From Dulcicalothrix desertica PCC 7102 (GTDB lineage Bacteria; Cyanobacteriota; Cyanobacteriia; Cyanobacteriales; Nostocaceae), in the NCBI RefSeq assembly GCF_003991905.1, contig NZ_RSCL01000014.1, forward strand, positions 62,001 through 126,000: a DNA stretch of 64,000 bases, written 5' to 3'. Under the pieces are notes generated by a model that worked only from the letters and a program-made list of their open reading frames with translations, was not told where the DNA came from and made no database searches. Shown piece by piece: positions 23,431-34,213 of the stretch (the stretch's first letter is position 1; every line of letters begins with the position of its first letter). A program made the position numbers and the translations under genes.

Positions 23431-26196
23431 TTAATCTCTTTCTGAAGTCAGGAGAATTTCGGCTTTTATAACAGAAGTCTCACTACTGGGAGTGATACGA
23501 AAACCTAATTTTTGACAAACTCGTTGCATTCCGACATTATCGGCGAGAATGTCCGCATGAATTCCAGTTAAATTTTCATTTTTACTAACTTGCAACAATT
23601 GCTTCAATAATTCAGTTCCTAGTCCCTGACATTGGCAATAATCGCTAACTAAAATTCCAAACTCGGCTTCTTTTTTACCGTGTAATTTACTTAATCGACC
23701 TACTCCTAATATTTCATGTTGTTCTGTTTCTGGATTTTTGTAGTCAGCAACTAAAGCTATTTCTCGGTCATAATCAATGAAACACAAGCGCGTCAGTCTT
23801 TCGTGGGCAATGCGTTGACTAAGTTTAATGAGATGAAAATAACGAAAATAGACGCTTTCTTCAGACAATGTTTGATGAAATTGAATCATCAATGGTTCGT
23901 CTTCGGGACGAATGGGACGTATGGTTACTTCCTTACCATTTCGCATTGTCCATGCTGAAATATATTGTACGGGATAAGGACGAATTGCTGGTAAAGGTAA
24001 TTGCTCTTGTTTGATGTCTAAATTGTGAAGTACAATTCTTCCATCAAGGGCAATTAGCGAATTTTTATTACCTGGTTTTGCTAGCAAAGGATTAATATCA
24101 ATTTCCTTAATCCAAGGTTGCTCGACCACTAATTGGCTGAAGCGTACTAAAAGCTGTTCCAAAGCTTCTAAGTCTACAGATGTTCTGCCTCTAACTCCCT
24201 GCAATGCTTTATAAATCCGTGTTTGCTCCATCATTCGCCGTGCCAGGGTAGTATTGAGTGGAGGTAGTGCTAATGCTCTATCTTCAAATACTTCTACCAA
24301 CTGCCCACCTGTACCAAAAAGCAATACCGGACCAAATTGTGAGTCAATGCTGCTACCAAGAATCAGTTCGTAGCTGTTTTTTAAATCAACCATTGGTTGA
24401 ATAGTTACTCCACCAAAGTGACTGGCGCCAACTTTAGATGTAACTGAAGTTTGAACGGTATTGTATGCTTCGCGTACTGCATCACCACAGCATAAATTTA
24501 AATGTACCCCACCAACATCTGTTTTATGGGTGATTGTATAGGAGTATAATTTGAGAACAACGGGATAACCAATTTCCGAAGCTTGTTGAATTGCCTCTTC
24601 TACAGTTGTTGCTAACCGCGTTTCTACTGTTGGAATACCGTAAGCTGCAAGTATTTGTTTTGACTCTACCTCTGTTAATAAAGTTCTTCCTGCTTGCCGT
24701 GCTTTTTGAATTATGGTTTCAACTAAAATGCGCTCGCAAACTTCAGCTCCTTGGTTGGCAAGTACAGGAGTTTCATACAAACCGCGCAAATTATAGCTGT
24801 AACGCCACATATAATTAAAAACACGCGCGGCAGTATCGGGGTATGAGAATGTGGGGATTGAGGCTTGATTAAGAATTTCTGCTCCCGCTTTGACATTTTG
24901 CTCTCCCATCCAACTAGCTAAGACGGGTTTGCCAGTTTTGGCATAAGAACTCAACAAGTTTGCGGTTTGGGTGGGGTTGGTCATTGCCTGTGGCGTTAAA
25001 ATGACTAACAAACCATCAGTATTTGGGTCTTTGGCAGTAATTTCTAAAGTTTTTACATAACGAGTTGAGTCAGCATCGCCTAACAAGTCGATAGGATTAC
25101 TGTGATTGCCACTAGGAGGTAACAGTTGATTGAGTGCATCATGGGTTTGGGGAGATAATTGGGCTAATTCACCTCCATCGCTAATGAGCGCGTCCGTCGC
25201 TAATACTCCTGGTCCTCCAGCGTTGGTAATAATGGTGAGTCGTTTGCCTTTAGGACGCGGTTGTTTTGCTAAAACCTCCGCCATATCAAATAGTTCAGAG
25301 ATACGGTTTACTCGTAATACACCGCAACGTCGCAATGCTGCATCAAAAACGGCGTCACTTCCAGCAAGCGCACCCGTATGCGATGCTGCTGCTTGTGCTG
25401 CTGCTTCTGTGCGTCCAGCTTTAATGACAATTATTGGTTTGCTCAGAGCAACCTCACGTGCTGCCGACAAGAATGAACGTGCGTCCCCAATAGATTCCAT
25501 GTAAATAACAATACTTTCTGTATTGGGGTCATCACCAAGGTAATAAATCAAATCACCCCAACCGACATCCAGCATCGAACCGATGGAAATAAACGAGCTA
25601 AATCCAACATTTTCTTGAAAACTCCAGTCTAAAATTGCCGTACATAAAGCTCCACTTTGACTAATAAACCCAACTTTACCAGGTCGTGCCATGCTGCTTG
25701 CGAATGTAGCATTTAATCCTGTGTAGGGATTCATTACACCCAAGCAATTGGGACCAATTAGCCGCATTTGGCTTTGATTTACTTGTTCCAGTATTTGTCG
25801 TTCTAGTTCTACACCAGAAGAACCTATTTCTTTAAACCCAGCTGAAAGAACTATTGCACCCTTGACTCCTGCATTTACACATTCGTTAATCACACTGCTG
25901 ACAGTTGCAGCAGGAGTGGCAATAACTGCTAAATCTATACTTTCAGGAACTGCGGCAATATTTGGATAAGCTTTTATTCCAAGGATGCTGTTTCGTTTCG
26001 GGTTAACAGGAAATACCGTTCCCCCAAATGGATTGCTAATTAAGTTCCATAGCAAGGTGCGTCCCACACTATCTTCTCTTTCACTGGCGCCGATAACAGC
26101 GATAGTTTTTGGAGAAAATATTGCATCTAGCGGTTGGTGTTCAGAATGAAAAATATTGTGAGTACGGACTGAAGTGAGTTGACTGCTACTTTGCAT
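23431..26196 (-). CDS. ADP-forming acetate-CoA ligase fused to GNAT acetyltransferase (Pat-like)
   Basis: A 921-residue fusion. In order: CoA-binding domain ([21 protein letters not shown]), succinyl-CoA ligase-like domain ([28 protein letters not shown]), the phospho-histidine loop [19 protein letters not shown], an ATP-grasp domain, and a C-terminal GNAT domain (about 760-915; [29 protein letters not shown]). The catalytic His of SHTGALAG is present, so ADP-forming acyl-CoA synthetase activity (acetyl-CoA to acetate plus ATP) is plausible; lysine-acetyltransferase relatives often have a dead synthetase part. It lies directly downstream of adhE. It could yield ATP from PFL-derived acetyl-CoA and also acetylate proteins. 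Confidence 0.85.
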   Translation of the reverse strand: MQSSSQLTSVRTHNIFHSEHQPLDAIFSPKTIAVIGASEREDSVGRTLLWNLISNPFGGTVFPVNPKRNSILGIKAYPNIAAVPESIDLAVIATPAATVSSVINECVNAGVKGAIVLSAGFKEIGSSGVELERQILEQVNQSQMRLIGPNCLGVMNPYTGLNATFASSMARPGKVGFISQSGALCTAILDWSFQENVGFSSFISIGSMLDVGWGDLIYYLGDDPNTESIVIYMESIGDARSFLSAAREVALSKPIIVIKAGRTEAAAQAAASHTGALAGSDAVFDAALRRCGVLRVNRISELFDMAEVLAKQPRPKGKRLTIITNAGGPGVLATDALISDGGELAQLSPQTHDALNQLLPPSGNHSNPIDLLGDADSTRYVKTLEITAKDPNTDGLLVILTPQAMTNPTQTANLLSSYAKTGKPVLASWMGEQNVKAGAEILNQASIPTFSYPDTAARVFNYMWRYSYNLRGLYETPVLANQGAEVCERILVETIIQKARQAGRTLLTEVESKQILAAYGIPTVETRLATTVEEAIQQASEIGYPVVLKLYSYTITHKTDVGGVHLNLCCGDAVREAYNTVQTSVTSKVGASHFGGVTIQPMVDLKNSYELILGSSIDSQFGPVLLFGTGGQLVEVFEDRALALPPLNTTLARRMMEQTRIYKALQGVRGRTSVDLEALEQLLVRFSQLVVEQPWIKEIDINPLLAKPGNKNSLIALDGRIVLHNLDIKQEQLPLPAIRPYPVQYISAWTMRNGKEVTIRPIRPEDEPLMIQFHQTLSEESVYFRYFHLIKLSQRIAHERLTRLCFIDYDREIALVADYKNPETEQHEILGVGRLSKLHGKKEAEFGILVSDYCQCQGLGTELLKQLLQVSKNENLTGIHADILADNVGMQRVCQKLGFRITPSSETSVIKAEILLTSERD

Positions 26197-26255
26197 AGTT
26201 ATATAGTATTAAATTGGATTGGGCATTGGGAATTAAAGAATTCCCAATTTCCTAT

Positions 26256-28979
26256 CTAGACAAGGTTTGTGAGAATTGCGAGCGCATCACTATTAAAAAA
26301 TTCAGGTTCGACGTGATAAAGTGCAGCGTCGATACGGCAACCTTGATAAGCCAAGACATACAATTCTTTCAAGTCGCTCATCAGCGGATAACGAGGATTT
26401 GCACCTGTACATTGGTCGTCAAAAGCTTGTTCTGCCATATCTTCAAGCTGGGCATAGAATTCTTTATCTTCGTTACCTAATGCTTCTTTAATAGTGCTGG
26501 GAATATCAAGTTGATGTTTGAGGTGTTCTATCGCTGACACTAGTCGTTCAACTTTTTCATCAGGTGTACTACCACCTAAATGTAAGTAATCAGCAATTTG
26601 TGCGTAACGTTCCTTTGCGTGAGGGTACTTATACTGAGGGAAAATCGCTTGTTTGAAGGGAATGTCGGTAGCATTGTAACGAATCACATGCGATATTATC
26701 AGCGCGTTTGCGAGTCCATGAGGCACGTGGAATGTGGCGCCAAGTTTGTGTGCCATTGAGTGACATATACCTAGAAAAGCGTTGGCAAATGCCATTCCAG
26801 CAATTGTAGCTGCATAGTGTACTTTTTCTCGTGCTTCGGGATCATTTGCTCCTTTTTTGTAGGCGTTGGGTAAATATTTAAACAATAAATCAATCGCCTG
26901 TAACGCTAAACCATCTGTAAAATCGCTTGCCATTACTGATACGTAGGATTCAAGCGCATGAGTTAATGCATCAATACCACCGTATGCTGTTAACTTCTTC
27001 GGCATGTTTTGCACTAGCTCTGGGTCTGCGATAGCAATATTTGGTGTCAAAGCATAATCTGCCAAGGGGTATTTTACTCCTACTCGGTCATCTGTCACCA
27101 CGGCAAAAGGTGTAACCTCTGAACCAGTTCCTGAAGTTGTGGGGATCGCGACCATCATCGCTTTTTGACCCAAAGGAGCTAATTCATATACCCGTTTGCG
27201 GATATCCATAAACCGCATCGCTAAACCTTCAAATTCTACGTCCGGATGTTCGTACATCAACCACATGACTTTAGCGGCATCCATTGGTGAACCTCCACCA
27301 ATTGCAATTATGACATCGGGTTGATAGCTTCGCAGTAGAGCTAATCCTTTATTCACATTTGAAAGTGTCGGGTCAGGTTCGACATCGTGGAATATATCAT
27401 ATTTAACCCCAATTTCCTCCAAAACTGCTGTGACTTTATCTACTATTCCTAAATCAAATAATGGTTTGTCTGTGACAATAAACGCGCGCTGTTTTCCTGC
27501 TAGTTCACGTAAAGCCACTGGTAATGAACCGTATTTGAAGTAAATTTTTGGTGGAACGCGGAACCACAGCATATTTTCTCGCCGTTCCGACACTGTTTTA
27601 ATATTTAATAGGTGGTGTGGTGTGACGTTATCGGAAATTGTATTACCACCCCAAGTTCCACAACCTAATGTTAGTGAAGGGTCTAGTTTAAAGTTATACA
27701 AATCACCAATGGCGCCTTGTGATGAAGGTGTGTTAATCAGAACCCGTGATGTTTTGACGAAATTCTCGAAATAGGCGATATCATCAAGATTCGCTGGATT
27801 GGTATATAGTACTGAAGTGTGCCCAAGACCACCAAATTCGATTAATTTTTCTGCTTTAGCTACCGCATCGTGGAAATTAGAAGCACGATACATTGCTAAA
27901 ATTGGCGACAGTTTCTCATAAGCAAAAGGTTCAGTGGTGCCGATATTTTCTACTTCGGCGATTAATACTTTATAGCTACTGGGTAAAGGACAATATGTAT
28001 CCGTTCCACAGCCATGTATTTCACCTTTTAGTTCGATTTGTGCGAGTTTAGCAAGGTTTTGCACCGACTGACCAACTATTGCTGGATTTAATCGCCCTTG
28101 TTTCAAAATCAAATTACCAAGTTGACGTTTTTGCTCATCGTCGAGAAAATAGGCGCCACGACAAATAAATTCTTGTTTGACTTGCTCGTAAACTTCGTCA
28201 ACAACAACAACCGATTGTTCGGAAGCGCAAATCATGCCGTTATCAAAGGTTTTGCTTAGTAAAATTGAACTAACAGCAGTTTGAATATCCGCGCTACTAT
28301 CAATAACTGCTGGTGTATTTCCGGCGCCAACACCTAACGATGGATGTCCAGAAGAATATGCAGCACGAACCATTCCTGGACCACCCGTTGCTAAAATTAA
28401 TTTAACTTCAGAATGCTGCATCAATGATGACGACAATTCTACCGTTGGTTCATCAATCCAACCAATGATATCAGAAGGGGCGCCTGCGGCAATAGCAGCG
28501 TTTAAAATAATTTGTGCTGCTTTAATAGTGCATTTTTTAGCTTTAGGGTGCGGTGAGAAAATAATGGCATTACGAGTTTTTAGGGCAATTAAAGCCTTAA
28601 AAATTGTTGTTGCAGTTGGATTAGTGACTGGTACAATTCCGGCGATAATACCTACAGGTTCGGCAATTTTTTGAATACCAAAAGATTTATCTACTTCAAT
28701 TACACCGCAGGTTTTCTCATGTTTATATTTATTGTAAATAAATTCTGAAGCAAAGTGGTTTTTAATCACTTTATCTTCGATAATACCCATGCCTGTTTCT
28801 AAAACAGCCATCTTTGCCAGAGATATTCGTTCTGCATTAGCTGCCAATGCGGCTTTTTGGAAAATTAAATCGATTTTATCTTGAGAGAAAGTTGAGAATT
28901 GTTCTTGTGCAGCTTTTACTCGTTGGACGAGAGCTTCTAATTCTTCGACATTAGTGACTTTGCAATTCATTACTTGCAT
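26256..28979 (-). CDS. adhE: Bifunctional acetaldehyde-CoA/alcohol dehydrogenase
   Basis: A 907-residue AdhE. The N-terminal aldehyde dehydrogenase half holds the catalytic cysteine in NGMICASEQS (C251) and the ATGGPGMVRAAYSSGHPSLG block. The C-terminal iron-dependent alcohol dehydrogenase has GGGSPMDAAKVMWLMYEHPD and the metal-binding histidines in GICHSMAHKLGATFHVPHGL. Together they reduce acetyl-CoA to acetaldehyde and then ethanol, regenerating two NAD. Such proteins form spirosome filaments. It lies between pflA and the acyl-CoA synthetase with gaps under 60 bases, all on the minus strand, so it is part of one fermentation operon. Length and motifs are intact. Confidence 0.96.
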   Translation of the reverse strand: MQVMNCKVTNVEELEALVQRVKAAQEQFSTFSQDKIDLIFQKAALAANAERISLAKMAVLETGMGIIEDKVIKNHFASEFIYNKYKHEKTCGVIEVDKSFGIQKIAEPVGIIAGIVPVTNPTATTIFKALIALKTRNAIIFSPHPKAKKCTIKAAQIILNAAIAAGAPSDIIGWIDEPTVELSSSLMQHSEVKLILATGGPGMVRAAYSSGHPSLGVGAGNTPAVIDSSADIQTAVSSILLSKTFDNGMICASEQSVVVVDEVYEQVKQEFICRGAYFLDDEQKRQLGNLILKQGRLNPAIVGQSVQNLAKLAQIELKGEIHGCGTDTYCPLPSSYKVLIAEVENIGTTEPFAYEKLSPILAMYRASNFHDAVAKAEKLIEFGGLGHTSVLYTNPANLDDIAYFENFVKTSRVLINTPSSQGAIGDLYNFKLDPSLTLGCGTWGGNTISDNVTPHHLLNIKTVSERRENMLWFRVPPKIYFKYGSLPVALRELAGKQRAFIVTDKPLFDLGIVDKVTAVLEEIGVKYDIFHDVEPDPTLSNVNKGLALLRSYQPDVIIAIGGGSPMDAAKVMWLMYEHPDVEFEGLAMRFMDIRKRVYELAPLGQKAMMVAIPTTSGTGSEVTPFAVVTDDRVGVKYPLADYALTPNIAIADPELVQNMPKKLTAYGGIDALTHALESYVSVMASDFTDGLALQAIDLLFKYLPNAYKKGANDPEAREKVHYAATIAGMAFANAFLGICHSMAHKLGATFHVPHGLANALIISHVIRYNATDIPFKQAIFPQYKYPHAKERYAQIADYLHLGGSTPDEKVERLVSAIEHLKHQLDIPSTIKEALGNEDKEFYAQLEDMAEQAFDDQCTGANPRYPLMSDLKELYVLAYQGCRIDAALYHVEPEFFNSDALAILTNLV

Positions 28980-29013
28980 AACTTTATCCTTTTGCAGAAT
29001 TTACAACAGAGAA

Positions 29014-29028
29014 GTGGGTACTGCCCAC
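29014..29028. repeat. GTGGG-CCCAC palindrome between pflA and adhE
   Basis: GTGGGTACTGCCCAC is a short hairpin in the 57-bp gap. The related palindrome GTGGGCAGTGCCCAC lies near 39236. It could attenuate or process the operon transcript. Confidence 0.5.
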
Positions 29029-29036
29029 CATACGAA

Positions 29037-29822
29037 TCAAATCGCAAATATTCCCTTACTCCGAAAAATATCTATTGCTACTTGTACTTGTTCTGGAGAT
29101 GGTGTGGGAGTTTCTTTCAACAAGTATTCAAAACCCAATTGTTCCCATTTGTATTCACCCATTTTATGAAATGGTAAAACTTCAACTCTTTCAACATTGT
29201 TAAGTGTTGCGATAAAATTGGCTAAACCTGCAATATTTTCTGGGTCATCGGTAAGACCAGGAACCAATACATATCGGATCCAAGTTGGCTTATTTATTTC
29301 ATTCAAGTATTTAGCTAAAGCCAACGTTGGTTCAATTCTAACACCTGTTACATATGTATAGGTTATTGGGTCAAATGATTTAATATCTAGTAACACTAAA
29401 TCAACAAATTCGAGTACATATTTTGCCGATTCTAAATCACAAAAACCAGAAGTATCCAATGCTGTGTGAATACCTAATGACCTACAGCGTTTGAAGATTT
29501 CTCGAACAAAGCTAGGTTGAAATAAAGGTTCTCCACCACTTATTGTAACACCACCACCAGAAGATTTCATATAAGATGTATACTTCTGAATTTCGGTGAC
29601 AATTTCATCAACACTGATTTGTTTACCATTTTCCAGTTTCCGACAATCAGGATTGCTGCAATAAAGACAACGAAGCGGACAGCCAGATGTGAAGATTAAA
29701 AAACGAATACCCGGACCATCAACAGTCCCACAACTTTCTACTGAGTGTATATAACCATAAGTAATTGCTGGAACTACTTTATTATTTTCGACTTTAGTTG
29801 TTGTAAATTCTGGATTTGGCAT
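29037..29822 (-). CDS. pflA: Pyruvate formate-lyase activating enzyme
   Basis: A 261-residue radical SAM enzyme. The cluster motif is in TSGCPLRCLYCSNPDCRK (C-x3-C-x2-C), followed by SGGGVTISGGEPLFQP for SAM binding and VLLDIKSFDPITY. It abstracts hydrogen from the glycine of PflB to create the glycyl radical and works only without oxygen. It ends with a helical tail typical of PflA. It sits 57 bases downstream of pflB and upstream of adhE. The ATG at 29822 gives an N-terminal extension of about 20 residues before the GYIHSVESCGTVDGPGIR block. Confidence 0.96.
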   Translation of the reverse strand: MPNPEFTTTKVENNKVVPAITYGYIHSVESCGTVDGPGIRFLIFTSGCPLRCLYCSNPDCRKLENGKQISVDEIVTEIQKYTSYMKSSGGGVTISGGEPLFQPSFVREIFKRCRSLGIHTALDTSGFCDLESAKYVLEFVDLVLLDIKSFDPITYTYVTGVRIEPTLALAKYLNEINKPTWIRYVLVPGLTDDPENIAGLANFIATLNNVERVEVLPFHKMGEYKWEQLGFEYLLKETPTPSPEQVQVAIDIFRSKGIFAI

Positions 29823-29879
29823 AACCTTTGCTTATAGTATATAAAGAAGGGTGAGCAACAATTCTCACCCTGCATATTC

Positions 29880-32108
29880 TTAGAATCTTTCGTGGAACGT
29901 TCGCTTAATTACATCAAGCTGCTGTTCGCGCGTCAATTTTATAAAGTTCACTGCATAACCCGAAACCCGAATAGTCAACTGCGGGTATAATTCTGGATGT
30001 TCCATCGCATCCATTAATGTGTCCCGGTTCAAGACGTTGATATTAATATGATGTCCAGAATCGTGGAAGTAACCATCAAGCATTCCAACCAGATTTGTAA
30101 TTTGGTCAACTTCTAATTTACCTAATGCCGATGGTACTACTGAGAAAGTATTGGAAATACCATCTTGTGCATATTCATAAGGGAGTTTTGCGACCGATGC
30201 CAGCGATGCTACTGCACCTTTAGTATCGCGTCCGTGCATCGGGTTGGCGCCAGGTGCAAAGGGTTCTCCAGCTTTTCTGCCATCGGGTGTATTTCCTGTT
30301 TTCTTGCCATACACCACGTTTGAGGTAATTGTTAGCACTGACTGTGTAGGTATTGCATTTCGATACGTCTTGTGCTTGCGAAGTTCGTTCATGAATCTGG
30401 TGACTAAATGCACCGCAATTTCATCAACTCGGTCGTCATTATTTCCGTATTTAGGAAAATCTCCTTCAATTTGATAATCAACAGCTAATCCTGTTTGATT
30501 GCGTAATACTTTTACTTTCGCGTATTTAATGGCAGACAAAGCATCTGCAACGACTGACAACCCAGCAATACCGCAAGCCATTGTTCGCAGAATATCACGG
30601 TCGTGTAATGCCATCTCGATGCGTTCGTAGCAGTATTTATCGTGCATGTAATGGATGACGTTGAGCGTATTAATATAAGCTTTCGCCAACCATGCCATCA
30701 TTTTTTCAAATTTACTCCAAACCTCTTGGTAATCTAGATATTCTGATGTAATAGGCGCAATTTCTGATGCAACTTGTTCGCCTGATTTTTCATCCTTACC
30801 GCCGTTAATAGCATACAGCAAGCACTTAGCAAGGTTTACTCTGGCGCCGAAGAATTGCATTTGTTTACCAATTCGCATTGCTGAAACACAACATGCAATT
30901 GCGTAATCATCTCCCCAATAAAGACGCATCAAATCGTCGTTTTCATACTGAATTGAGCTTGTCTTAATTGACACTTTGGTACAGAAATGCTTAAAGTTAT
31001 CTGGCAAACGTTCTGACCATAATACAGTTAAATTGGGTTCTGGTGCAGGTCCTAGGTTATACAAAGTATGCATGATGCGGAAACTATTTTTTGTCACCAA
31101 GGGTCTGCCATCTTCACCCATACCACCAACACATTCAGTAACCCAAGTGGGATCACCAGAGAATAGCTCATTATAGTCAGGTGTCCGCAAGAATCTTACC
31201 ATCCGCAACTTCATGACAAAATGGTCGATGAGTTCTTGCAGTTCAGATTCAGTTATTTTACCTTGTTGCAAGTCACGTTCAAAGTAAATATCGAGGAACG
31301 TAGAAACTCGTCCCAAGGACATTGCAGCGCCGTTTTGTTCTTTAACTGCTGCAAGATACCCAAAATATAGCCACTGCACGGCTTCTTTGGCATTTGCTGC
31401 TGGTTTGCTAATATCAAAACCATAGCTTACAGCCATTTCTTTGAGTTCAAACAGTGCTTTGACTTGTTCAGAAATTTCTTCACGCAGACGAATTGTGTCT
31501 TCGTCAATTACATCTAATTCTAAAGATTCAAGTTGCGCTTTTTTATCTTCAATCAGAGCATCTACACCATACAACGCGACTCGACGATAATCTCCGATAA
31601 TTCTGCCGCGTCCGTAAGCATCTGGCAATCCTGTAATAATGCCATAATGCCGACATAACCGCATTTCGCGAGTATAAGCATCAAATACCCCATCGTTATG
31701 GGTTTTGCGGTATTTGGTGAATGTCTCTGCTGTTTTAGGATTTATTTCGTAACCGTAAGCTTGTAATGAATCTTTAACAACGCGAATACCACCAAAGGGC
31801 ATTATCGCGCGTTTCAGGGGTTTTTCTGTTTGCAATCCGACTATTTGTTCGAGTTCGCGGTTAATATAACCTGGGCGATGAGAAGTAATCGTAGAAACAA
31901 CTTCAGTATCTGTATCTAAAATACCTTTTTCGCGTTCAATTGACATTAAATCTTGGACTTGATGCCAGAGTGCTTGAGTCCTTTGGGTTGCACCTGTTAA
32001 AAAAGATTCGTTGCCTGTGTAAGGAGTGTAATTTTTCTGGATGAAGTCGCGGACGTTGATTTCTTTCATCCATTTACCACTTTTGAAGCTATGCCATTGT
32101 TCCAGCAT
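29880..32108 (-). CDS. pflB: Pyruvate formate-lyase (formate C-acetyltransferase)
   Basis: A 742-residue glycyl-radical enzyme that splits pyruvate with CoA into acetyl-CoA and formate. The adjacent catalytic cysteines are in [16 protein letters not shown] (C406, C407), and the radical glycine is G717 in [11 protein letters not shown] near the C-terminus. Length and both motifs are normal, so the enzyme should be functional when activated by PflA. It is the first gene of the six-gene minus-strand run. The radical is destroyed by oxygen, so in an oxygenic phototroph the enzyme can act only in darkness or anoxic mats. The 276-bp upstream region precedes it. Confidence 0.97.
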   Translation of the reverse strand: MLEQWHSFKSGKWMKEINVRDFIQKNYTPYTGNESFLTGATQRTQALWHQVQDLMSIEREKGILDTDTEVVSTITSHRPGYINRELEQIVGLQTEKPLKRAIMPFGGIRVVKDSLQAYGYEINPKTAETFTKYRKTHNDGVFDAYTREMRLCRHYGIITGLPDAYGRGRIIGDYRRVALYGVDALIEDKKAQLESLELDVIDEDTIRLREEISEQVKALFELKEMAVSYGFDISKPAANAKEAVQWLYFGYLAAVKEQNGAAMSLGRVSTFLDIYFERDLQQGKITESELQELIDHFVMKLRMVRFLRTPDYNELFSGDPTWVTECVGGMGEDGRPLVTKNSFRIMHTLYNLGPAPEPNLTVLWSERLPDNFKHFCTKVSIKTSSIQYENDDLMRLYWGDDYAIACCVSAMRIGKQMQFFGARVNLAKCLLYAINGGKDEKSGEQVASEIAPITSEYLDYQEVWSKFEKMMAWLAKAYINTLNVIHYMHDKYCYERIEMALHDRDILRTMACGIAGLSVVADALSAIKYAKVKVLRNQTGLAVDYQIEGDFPKYGNNDDRVDEIAVHLVTRFMNELRKHKTYRNAIPTQSVLTITSNVVYGKKTGNTPDGRKAGEPFAPGANPMHGRDTKGAVASLASVAKLPYEYAQDGISNTFSVVPSALGKLEVDQITNLVGMLDGYFHDSGHHININVLNRDTLMDAMEHPELYPQLTIRVSGYAVNFIKLTREQQLDVIKRTFHERF

Positions 32109-32384
32109 ATTTGATTCCCCCAGTTGTTTATCTCTGGTTATTTGGGTTTTGGGTCGTGACTATATCTTGCTTATTTTCTTGGGGTGGATGTTTTGTGGGA
32201 TGTTTTGTGGGGTGTTTAACTTGTAACTAGTCTCCACACTTTCATTATATCTGAATAAGCTTAAAAAAATTATGAGAACAAGATTAACATTTTTTCCACT
32301 TGTAATTATTTGACAGTATAGTTTTACTACTTAAGCGGAATCATATATCGTATTTAGTGCAAACAAGCGTTCTAGCAATCTACA
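32109..32384 (-). promoter_or_regulatory. Upstream region of pflB with a -10-like TATAAT
   Basis: A perfect TATAAT reads on the minus strand at 32244-32249 without a good -35 at 16-18 bp, which suggests an activator-dependent promoter and a leader of about 130 bases. I looked for a TTGAT/C-N4-A/GTCAA Fnr-type box near -41 and did not find one. Short direct repeats (GGGATGTTTTGTGGG-like, 32190-32215) lie in the leader. Confidence 0.35.
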
Positions 32385-32741
32385 TTAATCCCGATGCGGT
32401 GAATCGCGAAGTATTTGCAGGTGTTCTAACTGCTGAGTTTGTTCTTGGAGACGAATTGCAAGACGGTCGCACACCAGTTCGCATATCTCAAAAATTAATG
32501 GGTCAACAATTTCATAAAAAACGCTCACTCCATGCGGTTGACGCTTTACAATTCCTGCTTGTGTCAATATCTTTAAATGCTTGGATACGTTTGCTTGTCC
32601 CAATCCAGTTTTTTCAATTATTTCCGAGACATTCTTACTACCTGACTTCAAGCAACAAAGAACCTGGAGTCGGCTAATTTCAGAAAGCACTTTAAAATAA
32701 TCAGCAATTTGTCCTAGAGCCGCAGGTAAAGTTTCTAACAT
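32385..32741 (-). CDS. ArsR-family regulator, BigR/SqrR-like, of the persulfide operon
   Basis: A 118-residue winged-helix protein: YFKVLSEISRLQVLCCLKSG, IEKTGLGQANVSKHLKILTQ as recognition region, and KRQPHGVSVFYEI as wing. Cysteines lie in helix 2 (C29, C30) and in the last helix (C87, C91), as in BigR and SqrR, where oxidation by persulfides links the pair and releases DNA. It is the last gene of an operon with an ETHE1-like dioxygenase, a rhodanese and a TauE exporter, exactly the kind of genes BigR controls. Its own start lies 29 bases after the exporter stop, next to a copy of the operator. It should be the repressor of this operon. Confidence 0.86.
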   Translation of the reverse strand: MLETLPAALGQIADYFKVLSEISRLQVLCCLKSGSKNVSEIIEKTGLGQANVSKHLKILTQAGIVKRQPHGVSVFYEIVDPLIFEICELVCDRLAIRLQEQTQQLEHLQILRDSPHRD

Positions 32742-32767
32742 AAGTAATCTAATTTGGTATATGTGTT

Positions 32768-32787
32768 ATATTACAATATAGTAGTAT
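32768..32787 (-). promoter_or_regulatory. Second copy of the ArsR operator, before arsR
   Basis: The minus strand reads ATACTACTATATTGTAATAT, 19 of 20 identical to the site at 34960-34979 upstream of the operon. It overlaps the last codons and stop of the tauE-like gene and lies about 27-46 bases before the arsR start, suggesting an internal autoregulated promoter for arsR. Confidence 0.7.
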
Positions 32788-33619
32788 TATTTATCATCGT
32801 TACATAGTTATGTTTCTCTACCTTTGAAGATTGAGGAGCATTGCGATTCTGTACTAAAACAACAGCTGCAACTCCTAGTAAAAAATAACCAAAGGTTTTC
32901 TGAAGTTTTTGAGCGGGAATAAACTGAGTAAGGTATGCACCAGGAATCGTGCCCGCACTTGCAGCCACAATAAAAGACAATATCAAGCTCCAATTGAGAG
33001 ACACATGTCCCACATATCCCAAAAAGCCTGCCACTGAATTAAGCACAATGATAAGCAGCGATGTCCCAATCGCTTGTTTCATTGGTACATTTCCTAGCAG
33101 TACCAAAGCTGGAACGATTGCAAATCCACCACCGACACCAACTAACCCAGTCAATATACCCACTCCTAAACCTTCACTCATTAACCACAACCAACAATAC
33201 TTACAAACAGGTTTGGGATAGAATGCCAACTTCTCATTTACTGCTACAGCTTTAGAACTACGCCTAATCATAAAAACCGCAGCAAACACCATCGCAATTG
33301 CAAATAGCATCATTTGCAAAGTTTCAGTAATTACTGGCAGCGTGGCAATCTTGGCGCCTACAAATGACCCTAGCATCGTTGCGGAACCGAAGATAAATGC
33401 TGTTTTCAAGTTGACATTTTTGGCTCGCCAGTGAGGAATTAAGCCCAATATGCTGACAGTACCGACAATCACCAAAGTCATGGCGATTGCAGATTTTGGC
33501 GATTCACCCATGACATAAACTAGAATCGGCAATGCCAGCACCGAACCACCACCACCAATTAAGCCCAAGCTGATCCCAATACAAGCAGCTAGTAGATGCC
33601 CGATAATCCAATGAATCAT
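32771..33619 (-). CDS. TauE/SafE-family sulfite exporter
   Basis: A 282-residue membrane protein with about eight helices in two related halves. Family blocks are GISLGLIGGGGSVLALPILVY in the first half and GLVGVGGGFAIVPALVLLGN in the second, followed by AIGTSLLIIVLNSVAGFLGY. It would export sulfite or a similar organosulfonate anion from the cytoplasm. Its ATG overlaps the TGA of the rhodanese gene by four bases, so they are translationally coupled. In persulfide operons this exporter removes the sulfite made by the dioxygenase. Confidence 0.88.
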   Translation of the reverse strand: MIHWIIGHLLAACIGISLGLIGGGGSVLALPILVYVMGESPKSAIAMTLVIVGTVSILGLIPHWRAKNVNLKTAFIFGSATMLGSFVGAKIATLPVITETLQMMLFAIAMVFAAVFMIRRSSKAVAVNEKLAFYPKPVCKYCWLWLMSEGLGVGILTGLVGVGGGFAIVPALVLLGNVPMKQAIGTSLLIIVLNSVAGFLGYVGHVSLNWSLILSFIVAASAGTIPGAYLTQFIPAQKLQKTFGYFLLGVAAVVLVQNRNAPQSSKVEKHNYVTMINNTTIL

Positions 33620-34155
33620 ACACTGCTCCGTTGGTTATAAGGTAGTTTTGCTAGTAGCATTCCTAACAGGCAGCTATCTGTAATACCCGCAAACATTAAT
33701 CCGGCGCCTACGAAGCCGCTAATAACTAAGAACCAGGGGGAAACAAATGCTCCCAGCACTGTGCCAGTTAATACTAAAGAACCTGCAACAATCTGCACTT
33801 GCCGCATCAAGCTAATCGGAGCATTCTGGTTAATCTCAGTAGGATAACCCGCTTGTTTCCAAGCACCCATACCTCCCTCAAGATGAGTTACTTTTGCAAA
33901 TCCTGCATCAAATAGCTTTTGGGCTGCCATTGTCGAGCGATTACCTGAACGACAGTAAAGCACCGTGCTACCGTCTTGGGGAACTTTGGGCGCCTCAAAG
34001 TTGGAAAGAGGAACTAGTATTGCTCCTGCGATATGCTCTTGAGCATACTCTCCAGGTTCGCAAACGTCGATGAGTGTCACCGCTTGCTGCTCTAATAATT
34101 GTTTGAGTGTATGGGTATCAACGGTTTGTAATTTTTTCAAGCGAGAAGTAGTCAT
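33616..34155 (-). CDS. Rhodanese with C-terminal DUF2892-like membrane domain
   Basis: A 179-residue protein. Residues about 12-105 are a single rhodanese domain with TLIDVCEPGEYAQEHIAGA and the catalytic loop LYCRSGNRST, whose cysteine carries the persulfide. Residues about 118-165 form two membrane helices (IVAGSLVLTGTVLGAFV and LVISGFVGAGLMFAGI), the YgaP-like DUF2892 arrangement. It should move sulfane sulfur at the inner face of the membrane. It is 58 bases downstream of the dioxygenase and overlaps the exporter gene by four bases. Confidence 0.88.
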   Translation of the reverse strand: MTTSRLKKLQTVDTHTLKQLLEQQAVTLIDVCEPGEYAQEHIAGAILVPLSNFEAPKVPQDGSTVLYCRSGNRSTMAAQKLFDAGFAKVTHLEGGMGAWKQAGYPTEINQNAPISLMRQVQIVAGSLVLTGTVLGAFVSPWFLVISGFVGAGLMFAGITDSCLLGMLLAKLPYNQRSSV

Positions 34156-34213
34156 AAATATTTATCCTTTTATTCAAGAAAAAGTGTACTATTATGCGAT
34201 TTTGGACTGAAGT

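Noticed and set aside
23431-26196. Calling the acyl-CoA synthetase/GNAT fusion only a protein acetyltransferase
   Set aside because: The phosphohistidine motif SHTGALAG is intact, so ADP-forming synthetase activity must be considered.
32109-32384. Fnr/DNR-type box upstream of pflB
   Set aside because: I looked for TTGAT/C-N4-A/GTCAA on both strands and found none; TTGACA near 32311 has no matching second half.
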